64,000 nt of DNA from Arthrobacter sp. 24S4-2 (GCF_005280255.1 NZ_CP040018.1:3658001-3722000); one strand, 5' to 3'. Positions 10,312 through 19,619 are shown, counted from the first letter of the stretch. The notes: generated by a model from the letters alone, not told the origin. Numbers and translations: made by a program.

Positions 10312-11628
10312 TTAGACTCCTTCTACCCGCAGTACGGATGTAACGGAATTGATGACGTCCAGGCCCTTCACGGCCCGGACGGTTGCTGCCAGTGCAGCTT
10401 CGGTTGCGCGGTGGGTGACGATCCGCAGTTCGGCCGATTCAACGTTGGAATCGGCATCACGGTGGATGGTCTGGCGCATGATCTCGATGGACACGCCATG
10501 CTCCGCGAACAGCTGTGCGATCTTTGCCAGGACGCCGGGCTGGTCGGCAACGTCCAGGCCGATGTAATAGCTCGTGTTGACGGCGTCGATGGGCAGGGCG
10601 GGAACCTGGCCGTTGGTGGTCTCGGTCTGCGCCGGTCCGCCCAGGACAATCCGGCGGGCGGCTGAGACGAGGTCGCCCAGCACGGCCGAGGCCGTCGGAG
10701 TGCCGCCGGCTCCCTGGCCGTAGAACATCAGCTCGCCGGCGTTCTCGGCTTCAACGAAGACAGCGTTGAACGCGCCGTGCACGGCAGCCAGCGGGTGCTC
10801 GCGCGGCAGCAGGGTGGGGTGCACGCGGACCGAAACGCCCTCGCTTCCATCGGCAGCCGTAAGTTTCTCGGCGATGGCCAGCAGCTTGATGACGAACCCG
10901 GCGTCCTTGGCCGCGGCGATGTCTGCGGCGCTGACTCCCGTGATGCCTTCGCAGTGGACGTTCTCGAGGTCGAACCGGGTATGGAAGGACAGCGAGGCGA
11001 GGATGGTCGCCTTGGCGGCAGCGTCAAGGCCGCCGACGTCGGCTGTAGGGTCCGCTTCGGCGTAGCCGAGGCGCTGTGCCTCCGCGAGGGCATCGGCGAA
11101 CTGCGCGCCGGTGGTGTCCATCTGGTCCAGGATGAAGTTGGTGGTGCCGTTCACGATACCCAGCACGCGGGTGATGCGGTCGCCGGACAGGCTGTCGCGG
11201 ATGGGGCGCAGGATGGGGATGGCGCCGGCCACGGCTGCTTCGTAGGACAGCTGGACGCCCGCCTTGTCCGCCGCTTCGTAGAGGGTGGGGCCGTCCTGGG
11301 CCAGCAGGGCTTTGTTCCCGGTGACCACGCTGGCGCCGTTCTGGATGGCGGTGAGGATCAGGGAACGGGCAGGCTCGATGCCGCCCATCAGCTCGATGAC
11401 GAGGTCGGCATCCTTGACCAGCGTGTCAGCGTCGGTGGTGAACAGCTCGCGGGGCAGCTCAACGTCACGGGGCGCGTCGATGGTGCGCACGGCGATTCCG
11501 GTCAGCTCCAAACGGGCGCCCGTGCGGGCCGCCAGCGCTTCGGCGTCGTCAATGAGAATCCGCGCCACCTGGGCCCCAACGTTGCCACAGCCCAGCAGGG
11601 CTACTTTCAGGGTTCGCAATTCAGTCAT
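10312..11628 (-). CDS. hom: Homoserine dehydrogenase
   Basis: Hom reduces aspartate semialdehyde to homoserine with NAD(P)H, the branch point to threonine and methionine. The 438-residue monofunctional form has the Rossmann GCGNVGAQVA near 14, GTTNFIL in the catalytic domain and a C-terminal ACT domain (about 360-435; DQPGVLAKIA) that gives threonine feedback control in this family. The ATG abuts the lysA stop, so it is co-transcribed with lysA. Confidence 0.96.
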   Translation of the reverse strand: MTELRTLKVALLGCGNVGAQVARILIDDAEALAARTGARLELTGIAVRTIDAPRDVELPRELFTTDADTLVKDADLVIELMGGIEPARSLILTAIQNGASVVTGNKALLAQDGPTLYEAADKAGVQLSYEAAVAGAIPILRPIRDSLSGDRITRVLGIVNGTTNFILDQMDTTGAQFADALAEAQRLGYAEADPTADVGGLDAAAKATILASLSFHTRFDLENVHCEGITGVSAADIAAAKDAGFVIKLLAIAEKLTAADGSEGVSVRVHPTLLPREHPLAAVHGAFNAVFVEAENAGELMFYGQGAGGTPTASAVLGDLVSAARRIVLGGPAQTETTNGQVPALPIDAVNTSYYIGLDVADQPGVLAKIAQLFAEHGVSIEIMRQTIHRDADSNVESAELRIVTHRATEAALAATVRAVKGLDVINSVTSVLRVEGV

Positions 11629-13122
11629 TCAGACTCCCATGTCGCGGTTCAGCAGATCTTGTTCGGTTTCCCCGCGGACAATCAGCCGGGCTGATCCGTC
11701 GCGAACAGCGACAACGCCCGGCCGGGCCAGATAGTTGTAGTTGCTTGACAGGGCCCAGCAGTAGGCGCCGGTCCCCGGTACAGCGAGCAGATCACCGGCT
11801 GCCACGTCCTCGGGCAGATATACATCTCTAACAACTATGTCGCCGCTCTCGCAATGTTTGCCCACTACGCGGGACAGCTGCGGAGCCGCCCCGGAGGTGC
11901 GCGACGCCAGAATGGCCGAATAATCCGCGTCGTAGAGCACCGGGCGGGCGTTGTCGCTCATGCCGCCGTCCACCGACACATAGCGGCGCGGGTGCGTAAC
12001 GTTTTTGGCCGCACTTTCAGCTTCGGTGCCGGCTTCGACGGCCGGTGCGTCCACGCGCACGGTCTTGAGGGTGCCCACTTCGTAGAGGGTAAAGGTGGTG
12101 CTGCCCACGATGGCGCGTCCCGGCTCAATCGAGATCCGGGGAGAAGTGATGCCCAGTTCGGCGCAGGTGGAACGCACGACGGCGGCCATCGCCTGGGCGA
12201 TTTCGGCGGGGGGCCGCGGGGTGTCCGCCGGCGTGTAGGCGATGCCGTACCCCCCGCCGAGGTCCAGCTCAGGCAGGACGATGGAGTACTTTTCCTGCAT
12301 GGCGGCCAGGAAGTTGAGCAGTTTCACCGCGGCCAGCGCGAAACCGTCCGGTTCGAAGATCTGCGAGCCGATGTGGCAGTGCAGGCCGAGGAGTTCGATG
12401 CTGTCATAGCTCGTGGCGGCGGCCACGGCCTCCTCTGCCGCGGACAGGCCGGCCTGGTCCGTGGAATCCCCGGCCATGGAAAGGCCGAACTTCTGGTCCT
12501 CGTGGGCGGTGGCAATGAACTCGTGCGTGTGCGCGTGCACTCCGGGGGTGAGCCGCAGCATCACCTTGGCGGTTTCGCCGCGGGCTGAGGCGATCTTGGC
12601 GACGCGCTCCAGCTCGGCGAGGCTGTCCACCACGATCCGGCCCAGCTTCATGTCCAGGGCACGGTGGATCTCGGCGTCGGACTTGTTGTTGCCGTGCAGG
12701 GCGACGTCGGCTCCCGGGATGCCGGCGCGGCCCGCGACGGCGAGTTCCCCGCCCGAGGCTGTGTCCAGCCGCAGGCCTTCTTCCTCCACCCACCGGACGA
12801 CGGCGGTGCACAGGAACGACTTTCCGGCGTAGTAGACGTCCACTCCCCCGCAGATGTCGGCGAAGGCATCGTTGAAGGCGTCGCTGAAGGCACGGGCGCG
12901 GGCGCGGAAGTCGTTCTCGCTCATCACGAAGAGCGGCGTGCCGAACTGGCGCCGGAGCTCGCTGACGGGGATGCCATCAATGGCAAGTTCGCCAGCGTCG
13001 TTCCGGGCAACGCCGGCGGCCCACATGGGTTCGTGGAGCGCGTTGAGGTCTGCCGGGACGGCAAGCCATTCGGGGGCCAGCGGGGATGCGGTGTTCAAGG
13101 GGTTTGCGGTCATTGCGGTCAC
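11629..13122 (-). CDS. lysA: Diaminopimelate decarboxylase
   Basis: LysA decarboxylates meso-diaminopimelate to lysine with PLP. The product is an alanine-racemase-like barrel protein with the PLP lysine in VYYAGKSFL, the LHGNNKSD loop, HCHIGSQIFE, and the C-terminal dimer residues CESGD and GAYCWA. The GTG at 13122 overlaps the argS stop by four bases (GTGA) and is preferred; an ATG nine bases on would give 494 residues. The longer open frame to 13197 lies inside argS. lysA between argS and hom is a conserved actinobacterial arrangement. Confidence 0.95.
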   Translation of the reverse strand: MTAMTANPLNTASPLAPEWLAVPADLNALHEPMWAAGVARNDAGELAIDGIPVSELRRQFGTPLFVMSENDFRARARAFSDAFNDAFADICGGVDVYYAGKSFLCTAVVRWVEEEGLRLDTASGGELAVAGRAGIPGADVALHGNNKSDAEIHRALDMKLGRIVVDSLAELERVAKIASARGETAKVMLRLTPGVHAHTHEFIATAHEDQKFGLSMAGDSTDQAGLSAAEEAVAAATSYDSIELLGLHCHIGSQIFEPDGFALAAVKLLNFLAAMQEKYSIVLPELDLGGGYGIAYTPADTPRPPAEIAQAMAAVVRSTCAELGITSPRISIEPGRAIVGSTTFTLYEVGTLKTVRVDAPAVEAGTEAESAAKNVTHPRRYVSVDGGMSDNARPVLYDADYSAILASRTSGAAPQLSRVVGKHCESGDIVVRDVYLPEDVAAGDLLAVPGTGAYCWALSSNYNYLARPGVVAVRDGSARLIVRGETEQDLLNRDMGV

Positions 13123-14783
13123 ATCCGTTCCGGCGCCGAAACGCCCAGCAGTTCCAGTCCGTTGGCCAGCACCTGGCTTGTGGCGTCGTTGAGCCACAGC
13201 CGCGTGCGGTTGACGTCCGTGATGGGTTCATCGCCCTGCGGCGCCACACGGCAGGCGTCGTACCAGCGGTGGTAAGCGCCGGCGATGACCTCGAGGTGGC
13301 GGGCCACGCGGTGCGGTTCACGCAGCTCGGCGGCTTTGGCCACGATGGACGGGTAGCTGCCCAGGTAGGACAGCAGTTCGTTCTCGGTGGCGTGGTCCAG
13401 CAGCGAGGCGTCGAAAACGTCTTTCCCATCAGCACGGCGTTCCACTCCGGCCGCCACGGCGTTGCGGGCTGCGCCGCGGGACCGTGCGTGGGCGTACTGG
13501 ACGTAGAACACCGGGTTCTCGTTGCTGTGCTTCTTGAGGAGCTCGGGATCCAGGGTGAGCGGAGAGTCGGCTGGGAAACGCGCCAGCGAGTAGCGCACGG
13601 CGTCCTTGCCCAGCCAGGAGATGAGGTCCTTGAGCTCGATGATGTTGCCGGCCCGCTTGGACAACTTGGCGCCGTTCACTGATACGAGCTGGCCGATCAG
13701 GACCTCGATGTTGGCTTCGGGGTCGTCCCCTGCGGCAGCGGCAATGGCCTTCAGCCGGTGGATGTAGCCGTGGTGGTCCGCTCCCAGCAGGTAGATCTTC
13801 TGGTCGAAGCCGCGGTCCTTTTTGGAGAGGTAGTACGCCGCATCAGCGGCGAAGTACGTGGGCTCGCCGTTCGCGCGGATCATCACGCGGTCCTTGTCGT
13901 CGCCGAAGTCAGTGGTGCGCAGCCAGACTGCCCCGCCGTCGTCGAACACGTGGCCCTGTTCGCGGAGGCGGGCCACGGCGCTTTCGATCGCGCCGGCGTC
14001 GTGCAGTTCCTGCTCCGAGAAGTAGACATCGAAGGCAACGCCGAAGTCGGCCAGGGTGTCCTTGATGTCCTTCAACTGGGCCTTGTACGCCGCGCTGCGG
14101 ATCACCGGCAGCGCCGCCACATCGGTGAGTTCGCGGATGTCCGGGTGCTCGGTGAGGACATGGTGGCCCAGGTCCGAAATGTACTGGCCCGGGTAGCCGC
14201 CTTCCGGCACGCCGCGGCCGTGCAGCCGGGACAGCACGGAACGGGCGAAGACGTTCATCTGCGACCCGGCGTCGTTGATGTAGTACTCGGCCGTGACCTC
14301 TGCGCCGGACGCCCTGAGCACACGGGCAATCGAGTCACCCAGGGCGGCCCAGCGGGTGTGGCCGATGTGCAGCGGACCGGTGGGGTTGGCGGAAACAAAT
14401 TCCATGTTGACCACGTGCCCGGCGAGCGCCGAATTGGTGCCGTACTCCGGGCCGGCTTCGACAATGATCTTGGCGAGCGCGCCGGCGGCAGCGGCGTCGA
14501 CCGTGATGTTCAGGAAGCCGGGGCCGGCGATGTCCACGGCTGAAACACCCTCGATGTTCTTCAGCCTGGCGCTAAGGATGGTGGCGAATTCCCGCGGATT
14601 GATTCCCGCCGGCTTGGCGAGCTGCAGGGCGATGTTGGTTGCCCAGTCGCCGTGGTCCCTGTTCCTGGGCCGCTCCACGCGCACCTCGTCCGGCACGGCT
14701 GATGCCGAAAGGGCAATTTCACCGGCGTCGACGGCGTCTTTCAGGCAGGCGGATATGGCGAGGGAGAGTTCTTCGGGAGTCAC
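13119..14783 (-). CDS. argS: Arginyl-tRNA synthetase
   Basis: ArgS charges tRNA-Arg. The 554-residue class I synthetase has an N-terminal Arg-tRNA recognition domain, the HIGH signature in PLHIGHTRWAALGD near 138, the KMSKS-equivalent KLSKRAGN, and a C-terminal DALR anticodon-binding domain. The start is GTG at 14783. TAGGCT lies six bases before it (14790-14795), so the transcript is probably leaderless. It heads the argS-lysA-hom-thrC-thrB cluster. Confidence 0.96.
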   Translation of the reverse strand: MTPEELSLAISACLKDAVDAGEIALSASAVPDEVRVERPRNRDHGDWATNIALQLAKPAGINPREFATILSARLKNIEGVSAVDIAGPGFLNITVDAAAAGALAKIIVEAGPEYGTNSALAGHVVNMEFVSANPTGPLHIGHTRWAALGDSIARVLRASGAEVTAEYYINDAGSQMNVFARSVLSRLHGRGVPEGGYPGQYISDLGHHVLTEHPDIRELTDVAALPVIRSAAYKAQLKDIKDTLADFGVAFDVYFSEQELHDAGAIESAVARLREQGHVFDDGGAVWLRTTDFGDDKDRVMIRANGEPTYFAADAAYYLSKKDRGFDQKIYLLGADHHGYIHRLKAIAAAAGDDPEANIEVLIGQLVSVNGAKLSKRAGNIIELKDLISWLGKDAVRYSLARFPADSPLTLDPELLKKHSNENPVFYVQYAHARSRGAARNAVAAGVERRADGKDVFDASLLDHATENELLSYLGSYPSIVAKAAELREPHRVARHLEVIAGAYHRWYDACRVAPQGDEPITDVNRTRLWLNDATSQVLANGLELLGVSAPERM

Positions 14784-14839
14784 CCTTCTAGCCTACCGGT
14801 GGCCCGCGAAGGCGGCGGAATCGGGGCGCAGCCGTGACG

Positions 14840-14873
14840 CTGTGAGGGCGCGCAGGAATAAGAGGCCTCACAG
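14840..14873. promoter_or_regulatory. Inverted repeat between argS and the flavin operon
   Basis: CTGTGAGG (14840-14847) and CCTCACAG (14866-14873) are perfect arms 18 bases apart in the divergent gap between argS and the FMN-binding lipoprotein. Spacing of about 26 bases centre to centre fits a dimeric regulator site, but no regulator is tied to it. Confidence 0.35.
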
Positions 14874-15018
14874 AATTGAGTCGGGTTCGTCACAGGCTGA
14901 ACCGTTACGCTGAATCCAACGTTGTCAATCCTGTAACAGTCTGACGGCACCCGCCCCGGCGGCACCGCGGCCGCGTTGGCACGCCCGTCAGCCCGACCCA
15001 TACGAAACGAGTCCCTGA

Positions 15019-15495
15019 ATGAGCTTCCCGGTACGCAAAAGCGTTTTCGTCGGCATCGCCGGCCTGTCCCTGATCGGAACCGTGGCGGGCTGCGCGCCCT
15101 CTGCGCAGGCACCGGCCGCCCAGTCCAACGGGGCATCAACGGCACCGGCGACCAGCAGCGGCGCCCCGATTGCCGGAACGGGCTCTTCGTCGGCCGCGTC
15201 CGGGTACAAGGACGGCACGTACAGCGCGGACGGGAACTATGTCTCCCCCAACGGGACGGAGACCGTGGGCGTGGAGCTGACCCTTTCCGGCGGAACCGTG
15301 TCCGATGTCAGCATCACCCAGCATCCGTCCAACCCCAACACGCGGAAGTTCCAGGGCGAGTTCGCCGGCGGCATCAGGGCGCAGATCGTCGGCAGGAAGC
15401 TGGATGAACTGAATGTTTCCAAAGTGGCCGGCTCATCGCTCACCAGCGGCGGCTTCAACGGGGCCGTGGAGAAGATCAAGGCTGAAGCCAAGTAG
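15019..15495 (+). CDS. FMN-binding domain lipoprotein
   Basis: The 158-residue exported lipoprotein has a signal peptide ending in a lipobox (GTVAGC, Cys25), a Ser/Ala/Thr-rich spacer and an FMN-binding domain (about 60-158). Near the C-terminus AGSSLTSGGF takes the place of the S-G-A-T/S motif whose last Thr or Ser receives FMN covalently in this family. It would act as a one-electron carrier outside the membrane. ApbE, the enzyme that attaches FMN, is encoded 51 bases downstream, and a flavin reductase follows. The electron acceptor is unknown. Confidence 0.85.
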   Translation: MSFPVRKSVFVGIAGLSLIGTVAGCAPSAQAPAAQSNGASTAPATSSGAPIAGTGSSSAASGYKDGTYSADGNYVSPNGTETVGVELTLSGGTVSDVSITQHPSNPNTRKFQGEFAGGIRAQIVGRKLDELNVSKVAGSSLTSGGFNGAVEKIKAEAK

Positions 15496-15546
15496 GCACG
15501 GCGCAAGCCCGCCTATCCACCGTTCACCGCAAGAAAAGGGGGCCAC

Positions 15547-16419
15547 GTGCCGTACCCGGGCTGGGCAGCGTTCAGTTTCGAGGGCATCGGAACCCGGTGG
15601 GAGATATCGACTCCCGGCGCCCTGGACGACGGCCAGCGCCGCCGTCTGCTGGCCGTGGTGGAGGACTACGACGCCGCGTGGTCCCGCTTCCGCCCTGACT
15701 CGATGGTGGCGGAGGTGGCCAGGGAGCCGGGCCGGTACAGCATGCCGGACGGTGCAGGCGCGCTGGGCCGCCTGTACCGGAGCCTTTACGGGCTGAGTGA
15801 AGGGGCAATGACCCCGCTCATCGGCGGCAGCCTGGAACAGCTGGGGTACGGTGCGGACTATTCGCTCCGGCCCCGCGGAACCCCGTTGCCGGCCCCGCGG
15901 TGGGACGACGTGCTGGACTGGCAGGACAACGTGCTGACCACCACCGCTGCCGTGGTGCTGGACGTCGGCGCAGCCGGCAAGGGGCAGCTGGCCGACCTGC
16001 TCGGCGAAGAACTCCGGTCCCAGGGAGTCGTTGAACACTTCATCGACGCCAGCGGGGACCTGCTGAACTCGGGGCCGTTTCCGGTGGCCGTGGGGCTGGA
16101 GCATCCGTACGACCCCGCGCGGGCCATCGGCACCATCAGCCTGGGCGCGGGCGCGATCTGCGCCTCCGCCGCCAACCGGCGGGCGTGGGGCGACGGCCTC
16201 CATCACGTGCTGGACGGCACCACGGGGGCCCCGGTCACGACCGTGGTTGCCACGTGGGCGCTGGCCGACACGGCCATGAGGGCCGATGCGCTGGCCACGG
16301 CCTTGTTCTTCGCTTCCGGCGAGGCGCTTCAGCAGGAGTTCGAGTTTTCCTGGCTTACGGTTTTCTCGGACGGAAGTGCCGCCCACTCAGCAGGTTTCAA
16401 AGGAGTGCTGTTCGAATGA
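15547..16419 (+). CDS. apbE: FAD:protein FMN transferase (ApbE family)
   Basis: ApbE transfers FMN from FAD onto a Thr or Ser of target proteins. The 290-residue product shows the family blocks DVGAAGKGQLAD (about 138-149), HHVLDGTTG (about 219-227) and the C-terminal ADTAMRADALATALF. No signal peptide or lipobox is visible, unlike the classic periplasmic enzyme, so it may work in the cytoplasm. The start is GTG at 15547 after AAGGGGG. Its end overlaps the next gene by four bases (ATGA). The upstream lipoprotein is the obvious substrate. Confidence 0.9.
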   Translation: MPYPGWAAFSFEGIGTRWEISTPGALDDGQRRRLLAVVEDYDAAWSRFRPDSMVAEVAREPGRYSMPDGAGALGRLYRSLYGLSEGAMTPLIGGSLEQLGYGADYSLRPRGTPLPAPRWDDVLDWQDNVLTTTAAVVLDVGAAGKGQLADLLGEELRSQGVVEHFIDASGDLLNSGPFPVAVGLEHPYDPARAIGTISLGAGAICASAANRRAWGDGLHHVLDGTTGAPVTTVVATWALADTAMRADALATALFFASGEALQQEFEFSWLTVFSDGSAAHSAGFKGVLFE

Positions 16420-17936
16420 GTTCCCTGATCCAGCGTCTGGACACGTCCTTGAACCGCTTCACCATGTACCGGCTGGTGCTGTGGGTGCTTGCCGCGCTGG
16501 CCCTGTACAGCATGCTGCTCAACATCCTGGGCTGGCTGACGTTCGGCATCCCGGAAATGCTGACGCACCTGGTGCTCTGCCTGGGACTGACCTATGCCTC
16601 GAACCGCGGTTTGGCGGCGCTCTTCCACGTCCGGCCGCACTCGGAGTCCTCGCTGATCACCGGGCTGCTGCTCTATTTCCTGTTCTGGCCCGGCTTCGCT
16701 CCCCTGGACGTGGCCGGCGTGGCCCTCGCCTGCGTGATGGCGTCAGCGTCGAAGTACGCCCTGGCATGGAGGGGCCGGCACATCTTCAATCCTGCTGCGG
16801 CGGGGGCGTTTGTGGCCGGCCTGACAGGGCTCAACATCGCCACCTGGTGGGCAGCCACCCCGGCCATGCTCTGGCTGGTGGTTCCCGGCATCCTGCTGGT
16901 GCTTTACCGCACGCGGAAAATGCTCATGGGAGCGGTGTTCGCCGCGGTATCCGTGTCAATCGTGGCCTCGGAACTCCTCCGTGCCGGAATGGCACTGAGC
17001 GGGGCCCTCTGGCAGCCGCTCGCGCAGCGCCCCGTGCTGTTCTTCATGGGCTTCATGCTGACCGAACCGCTCACCCTCCCGCCCCGCCGCTGGCAGCAAC
17101 TGGCGCTGGCCGCCGGCGTCGGAGTGGTGTTCGCCGTGCCTTACAACCTGGGGTTCGTGGCGAACTCGCCCGAACTTGCGCTGCTGGTGGGAAACCTGAT
17201 CGCCTTCCTGGCCGGACAGCGCGGCGGCATCCGCCTGAGTTTCCGGGAGGCACGGCCCCTGACACCTACGACGACGGAATTCAGCTTCCGGCCGGAACGT
17301 CCGGTCCGGTTCGCCCCCGGCCAGTACATGGAACTGCACCTGCCGCATTCCAAGTCGGACGGTAGGGGCCGACGCCGGGTCTTCAGCCTGACCAGCGCCC
17401 CGGACGCCGGCGAGCTGACATTCGGGGTGGGAACAGCGGAACCGGTGTCGGCGGCCAAACGCGCGCTCCTCGCCTTGCGGCCCGGGGATTCCGTGACGGC
17501 GACTGCCGTGGGCGGCGACTTCGTCCTCCCCCGCAGGTCCTCAGGCCCCGTCCTGCTGGTTGCGGCCGGCATCGGCATCACGCCGTACCTGGCCCAGCTC
17601 GCGGCCGGCACGGCAAAGGACCGTGACGTCGTGCTGCTTTACCTGGCCAAGTCTGCCGCGGAACTCGCCTACACGGACCAGCTGCAGCAGTCCGGCGCAC
17701 GGATCATTGCCCGGCTCTCCGACGGCACCGCGCCGCCGTCGTTCATGGAAGGCACGGGCGAGGTTTCCCGGCCGCCGGAGCGGCTCGACGGCGCGGCACT
17801 CAAGGAGCTTGTACCGGACATTGCCGCGCGGGAAGTGTTTGTTTCGGGCTCGCCCGCAAGCGTCCGCTCACTGCGGACCGCTGCCCGCAGTGCCGGTGCC
17901 AAGCGCATCCGCACCGACTCGTTTGCCGGTTACTGA
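16416..17936 (+). CDS. RnfD/NqrB-like membrane domain fused to FAD/NAD(P) reductase
   Basis: The 506-residue protein joins two modules. Residues 1 to about 275 form several membrane helices resembling RnfD/NqrB/UnaY-type subunits, including HIFNPAAAGAF and MLTEPLTLPPRR, which sits where related proteins carry a flavin-linked Thr. Residues 285-506 are a ferredoxin-NADP reductase fold: FAD motif RRVFSLTS near 325, NAD motif AAGIGITP near 386 and VFVSGSP near the end. It should pass electrons from NAD(P)H through the membrane to the FMN lipoprotein. The ATG overlaps the apbE stop, and the longer frame from 16185 is an apbE shadow. Confidence 0.82.
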   Translation: MSSLIQRLDTSLNRFTMYRLVLWVLAALALYSMLLNILGWLTFGIPEMLTHLVLCLGLTYASNRGLAALFHVRPHSESSLITGLLLYFLFWPGFAPLDVAGVALACVMASASKYALAWRGRHIFNPAAAGAFVAGLTGLNIATWWAATPAMLWLVVPGILLVLYRTRKMLMGAVFAAVSVSIVASELLRAGMALSGALWQPLAQRPVLFFMGFMLTEPLTLPPRRWQQLALAAGVGVVFAVPYNLGFVANSPELALLVGNLIAFLAGQRGGIRLSFREARPLTPTTTEFSFRPERPVRFAPGQYMELHLPHSKSDGRGRRRVFSLTSAPDAGELTFGVGTAEPVSAAKRALLALRPGDSVTATAVGGDFVLPRRSSGPVLLVAAGIGITPYLAQLAAGTAKDRDVVLLYLAKSAAELAYTDQLQQSGARIIARLSDGTAPPSFMEGTGEVSRPPERLDGAALKELVPDIAAREVFVSGSPASVRSLRTAARSAGAKRIRTDSFAGY

Positions 17937-18025
17937 CAGCTGTTTTTCCATCCGGTTTTCCTTTGGAGGCCACCTTCCTGCTAAGCTCTAGGACGTCCCG
18001 CCGGCAACGGCAGGAAGCCCTGACT

Positions 18026-18098
18026 GCCCTCGTAGCTCAGGGGATAGAGCGTCTGCCTCCGGAGCAGAAGGTCGTAGGTTCGAATCCTATCGAGGGCA
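18026..18098 (+). tRNA. tRNA-Arg (anticodon CCG)
   Basis: The 73-base sequence folds as a full cloverleaf: acceptor stem GCCCTCG/CGAGGGC, D-arm GCTCAGGGGATAGAGC, anticodon stem TCTGC/GCAGA with loop CTCCGGA (CCG at 18059-18061), and T-arm with GGTTCGAATCC. The 3' CCA is not encoded. It reads CGG arginine codons. Confidence 0.97.
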
Positions 18099-18103
18099 CA
18101 GAA

Positions 18104-18132
18104 AAACCCCGTCAGCCCAGCTGGCGGGGTTT
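18104..18132 (+). terminator. Terminator after tRNA-Arg
   Basis: CCCCG (18107-18111) and CGGGG (18125-18129), extended by CAG/CTG and by AAA/TTT flanks, make a compact GC stem six bases after the tRNA. Confidence 0.85.
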
Positions 18133-18211
18133 CCTGCTTAAGGCGTGTCCCGCCGCAATGTCGGCACCCACTCGTAGGCTGGTTCCATCGCCGACGAGCT
18201 AGGGGAATTTC

Positions 18212-19254
18212 ATGTACTGCTCCATCATCCCGCCCTACCTGCTGCGGCGCCTGGCCGCCCGGGACGAACCACGCTTCTCCGCAGTCGCACGGGCAGCCAA
18301 GGAGGCGCTGCTCCATGTCAGGTCCATCCAGGCCACCCGCGCGCTGCCGCGGCCGGCTGTCCCGTCCGGTGTCCGGCAGCTCACACCGGGACCACCCGTC
18401 CGGACGGTCTACGACACGCAGGGCTCCGAGTCCCTGCCGGGCCACCTGGTCCGCAAGGAAGGCGAACCCGCCACGGGAGACCCTGCCGCGGATGAGGCCT
18501 ATGACGGGCTGGGACACACGCACCGTCTCTACGCCGAGGCGTTTGGCAGGAACTCGGTGGACGGCCAGGGGCTCCCGCTGGATGCCAGCGTGCACTTCGG
18601 CAAGCTTTACGACAACGCATTCTGGGACGGAAACCAGATGGTTTTCGGTGATGGCGACGGCGAAATCTTCCAGCGGTTCACCCGCTCCCTGAGCGTCATC
18701 GGGCACGAACTCGCCCACGGAGTGACGCAGTATTCCGCGGGACTCGTCTACCGCAACCAGGCCGGAGCCATCAACGAATCGCTGTCCGATGTGTTCGGCG
18801 TGCTGGTGGAACAGTACGTCGCGCAGCAGACCGCCGCGGAGGCCAGCTGGCTGGTCGGCGAAGGACTGTTCACGGGGACGGTGCAGGGCTCGGCGCTGCG
18901 GTCCATGAAAGCCCCGGCACCGCCTACGACGACGTCGTGCTGGGCAAGGATCCCCAGCCGGACTCCATGGACTCTTACGTCCGGACCGGTGCGGACAACG
19001 GCGGTGTGCACATCAATTCCGGGATACCCAACCGTGCGTTTTACCTGGTGGCCTCCGAACTCGGCGGCAATGCGTGGGAGACGCCGGGCCGGATCTGGTA
19101 CGACACGCTCACCGGCGGAGACCTGCCCAAAAATGCCACGTTCACCAAGTTCGCCAAGGCCACCGCGGCATCGGCCCTGGATCTGTTTGGCTCCGAGTCC
19201 CCGGAACATGACGCCGTCCGCAAGGCGTGGGAAACTGTGAAGGTAAAGCTGTAA
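18212..19254 (+). pseudogene. Protealysin-like M4 metalloprotease, frameshifted
   Basis: This is a thermolysin-family zinc endopeptidase of the short protealysin type. The N-terminus has a small propeptide with the IIPPYLL motif and no signal peptide, as in protealysins. The zinc site HELAH lies near residue 169, with the third ligand in NESLSDVFG. Near 18911-18914 the frame breaks: the +1 frame continues with YDDVVLGKDP and DNGGVHINSGIPNRAF, which holds the catalytic His, through to the stop at 19254. One extra C in the C4 run gives a 347-residue protein of normal length. The emfourin-like inhibitor follows 62 bases on. The break is probably a sequence error, because both halves remain well conserved. 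Confidence 0.85.
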
Positions 19255-19316
19255 CTGGATCGCCGCCGCAGAGACCAGCCGGCGGCCAGCAGTACCGGAA
19301 GCACAGGAACCAGGCC

Positions 19317-19619
19317 ATGAAGATCACTGTCCAGCGCAGCGGCGGGATTGCCGGGCTGAAGCGGGAGTGGAGCGTCCAGGCGACCACCGCCACGGACAAG
19401 AGCCGCTGGGAACCCCTCGTTGAGGCCTGCCCCTGGGACGCCGTCCCGGGCGCGTCGGACTTCAGGGGCCAGCCGGACAGGTTCATGTATTCGATCAGGG
19501 CGGGCCAGCACCGCGCCACCCTCCCGGAGCAGGCGGTTACCGGCCCGTGGCGGGTCCTGGTGGACAATACGCGGGCAGCGGCCGAGGCCGCGCGGAACGG
19601 CGAGCGCCGGCCACGCTGA
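19317..19619 (+). CDS. Emfourin-like protease inhibitor
   Basis: The 100-residue protein starts with MKITVQRSGGIAGL and has DRFMYSIRAG, HRATLPEQAV and GPWRVLVD blocks. This pattern matches emfourin, the small protein inhibitor encoded next to protealysin. It would bind and block the upstream M4 protease inside the cell. The ATG at 19317 is chosen over the open frame from 19227 because the conserved N-terminus starts there. Its position directly after the protease is strong support; inhibition itself is inferred. Confidence 0.75.
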   Translation: MKITVQRSGGIAGLKREWSVQATTATDKSRWEPLVEACPWDAVPGASDFRGQPDRFMYSIRAGQHRATLPEQAVTGPWRVLVDNTRAAAEAARNGERRPR

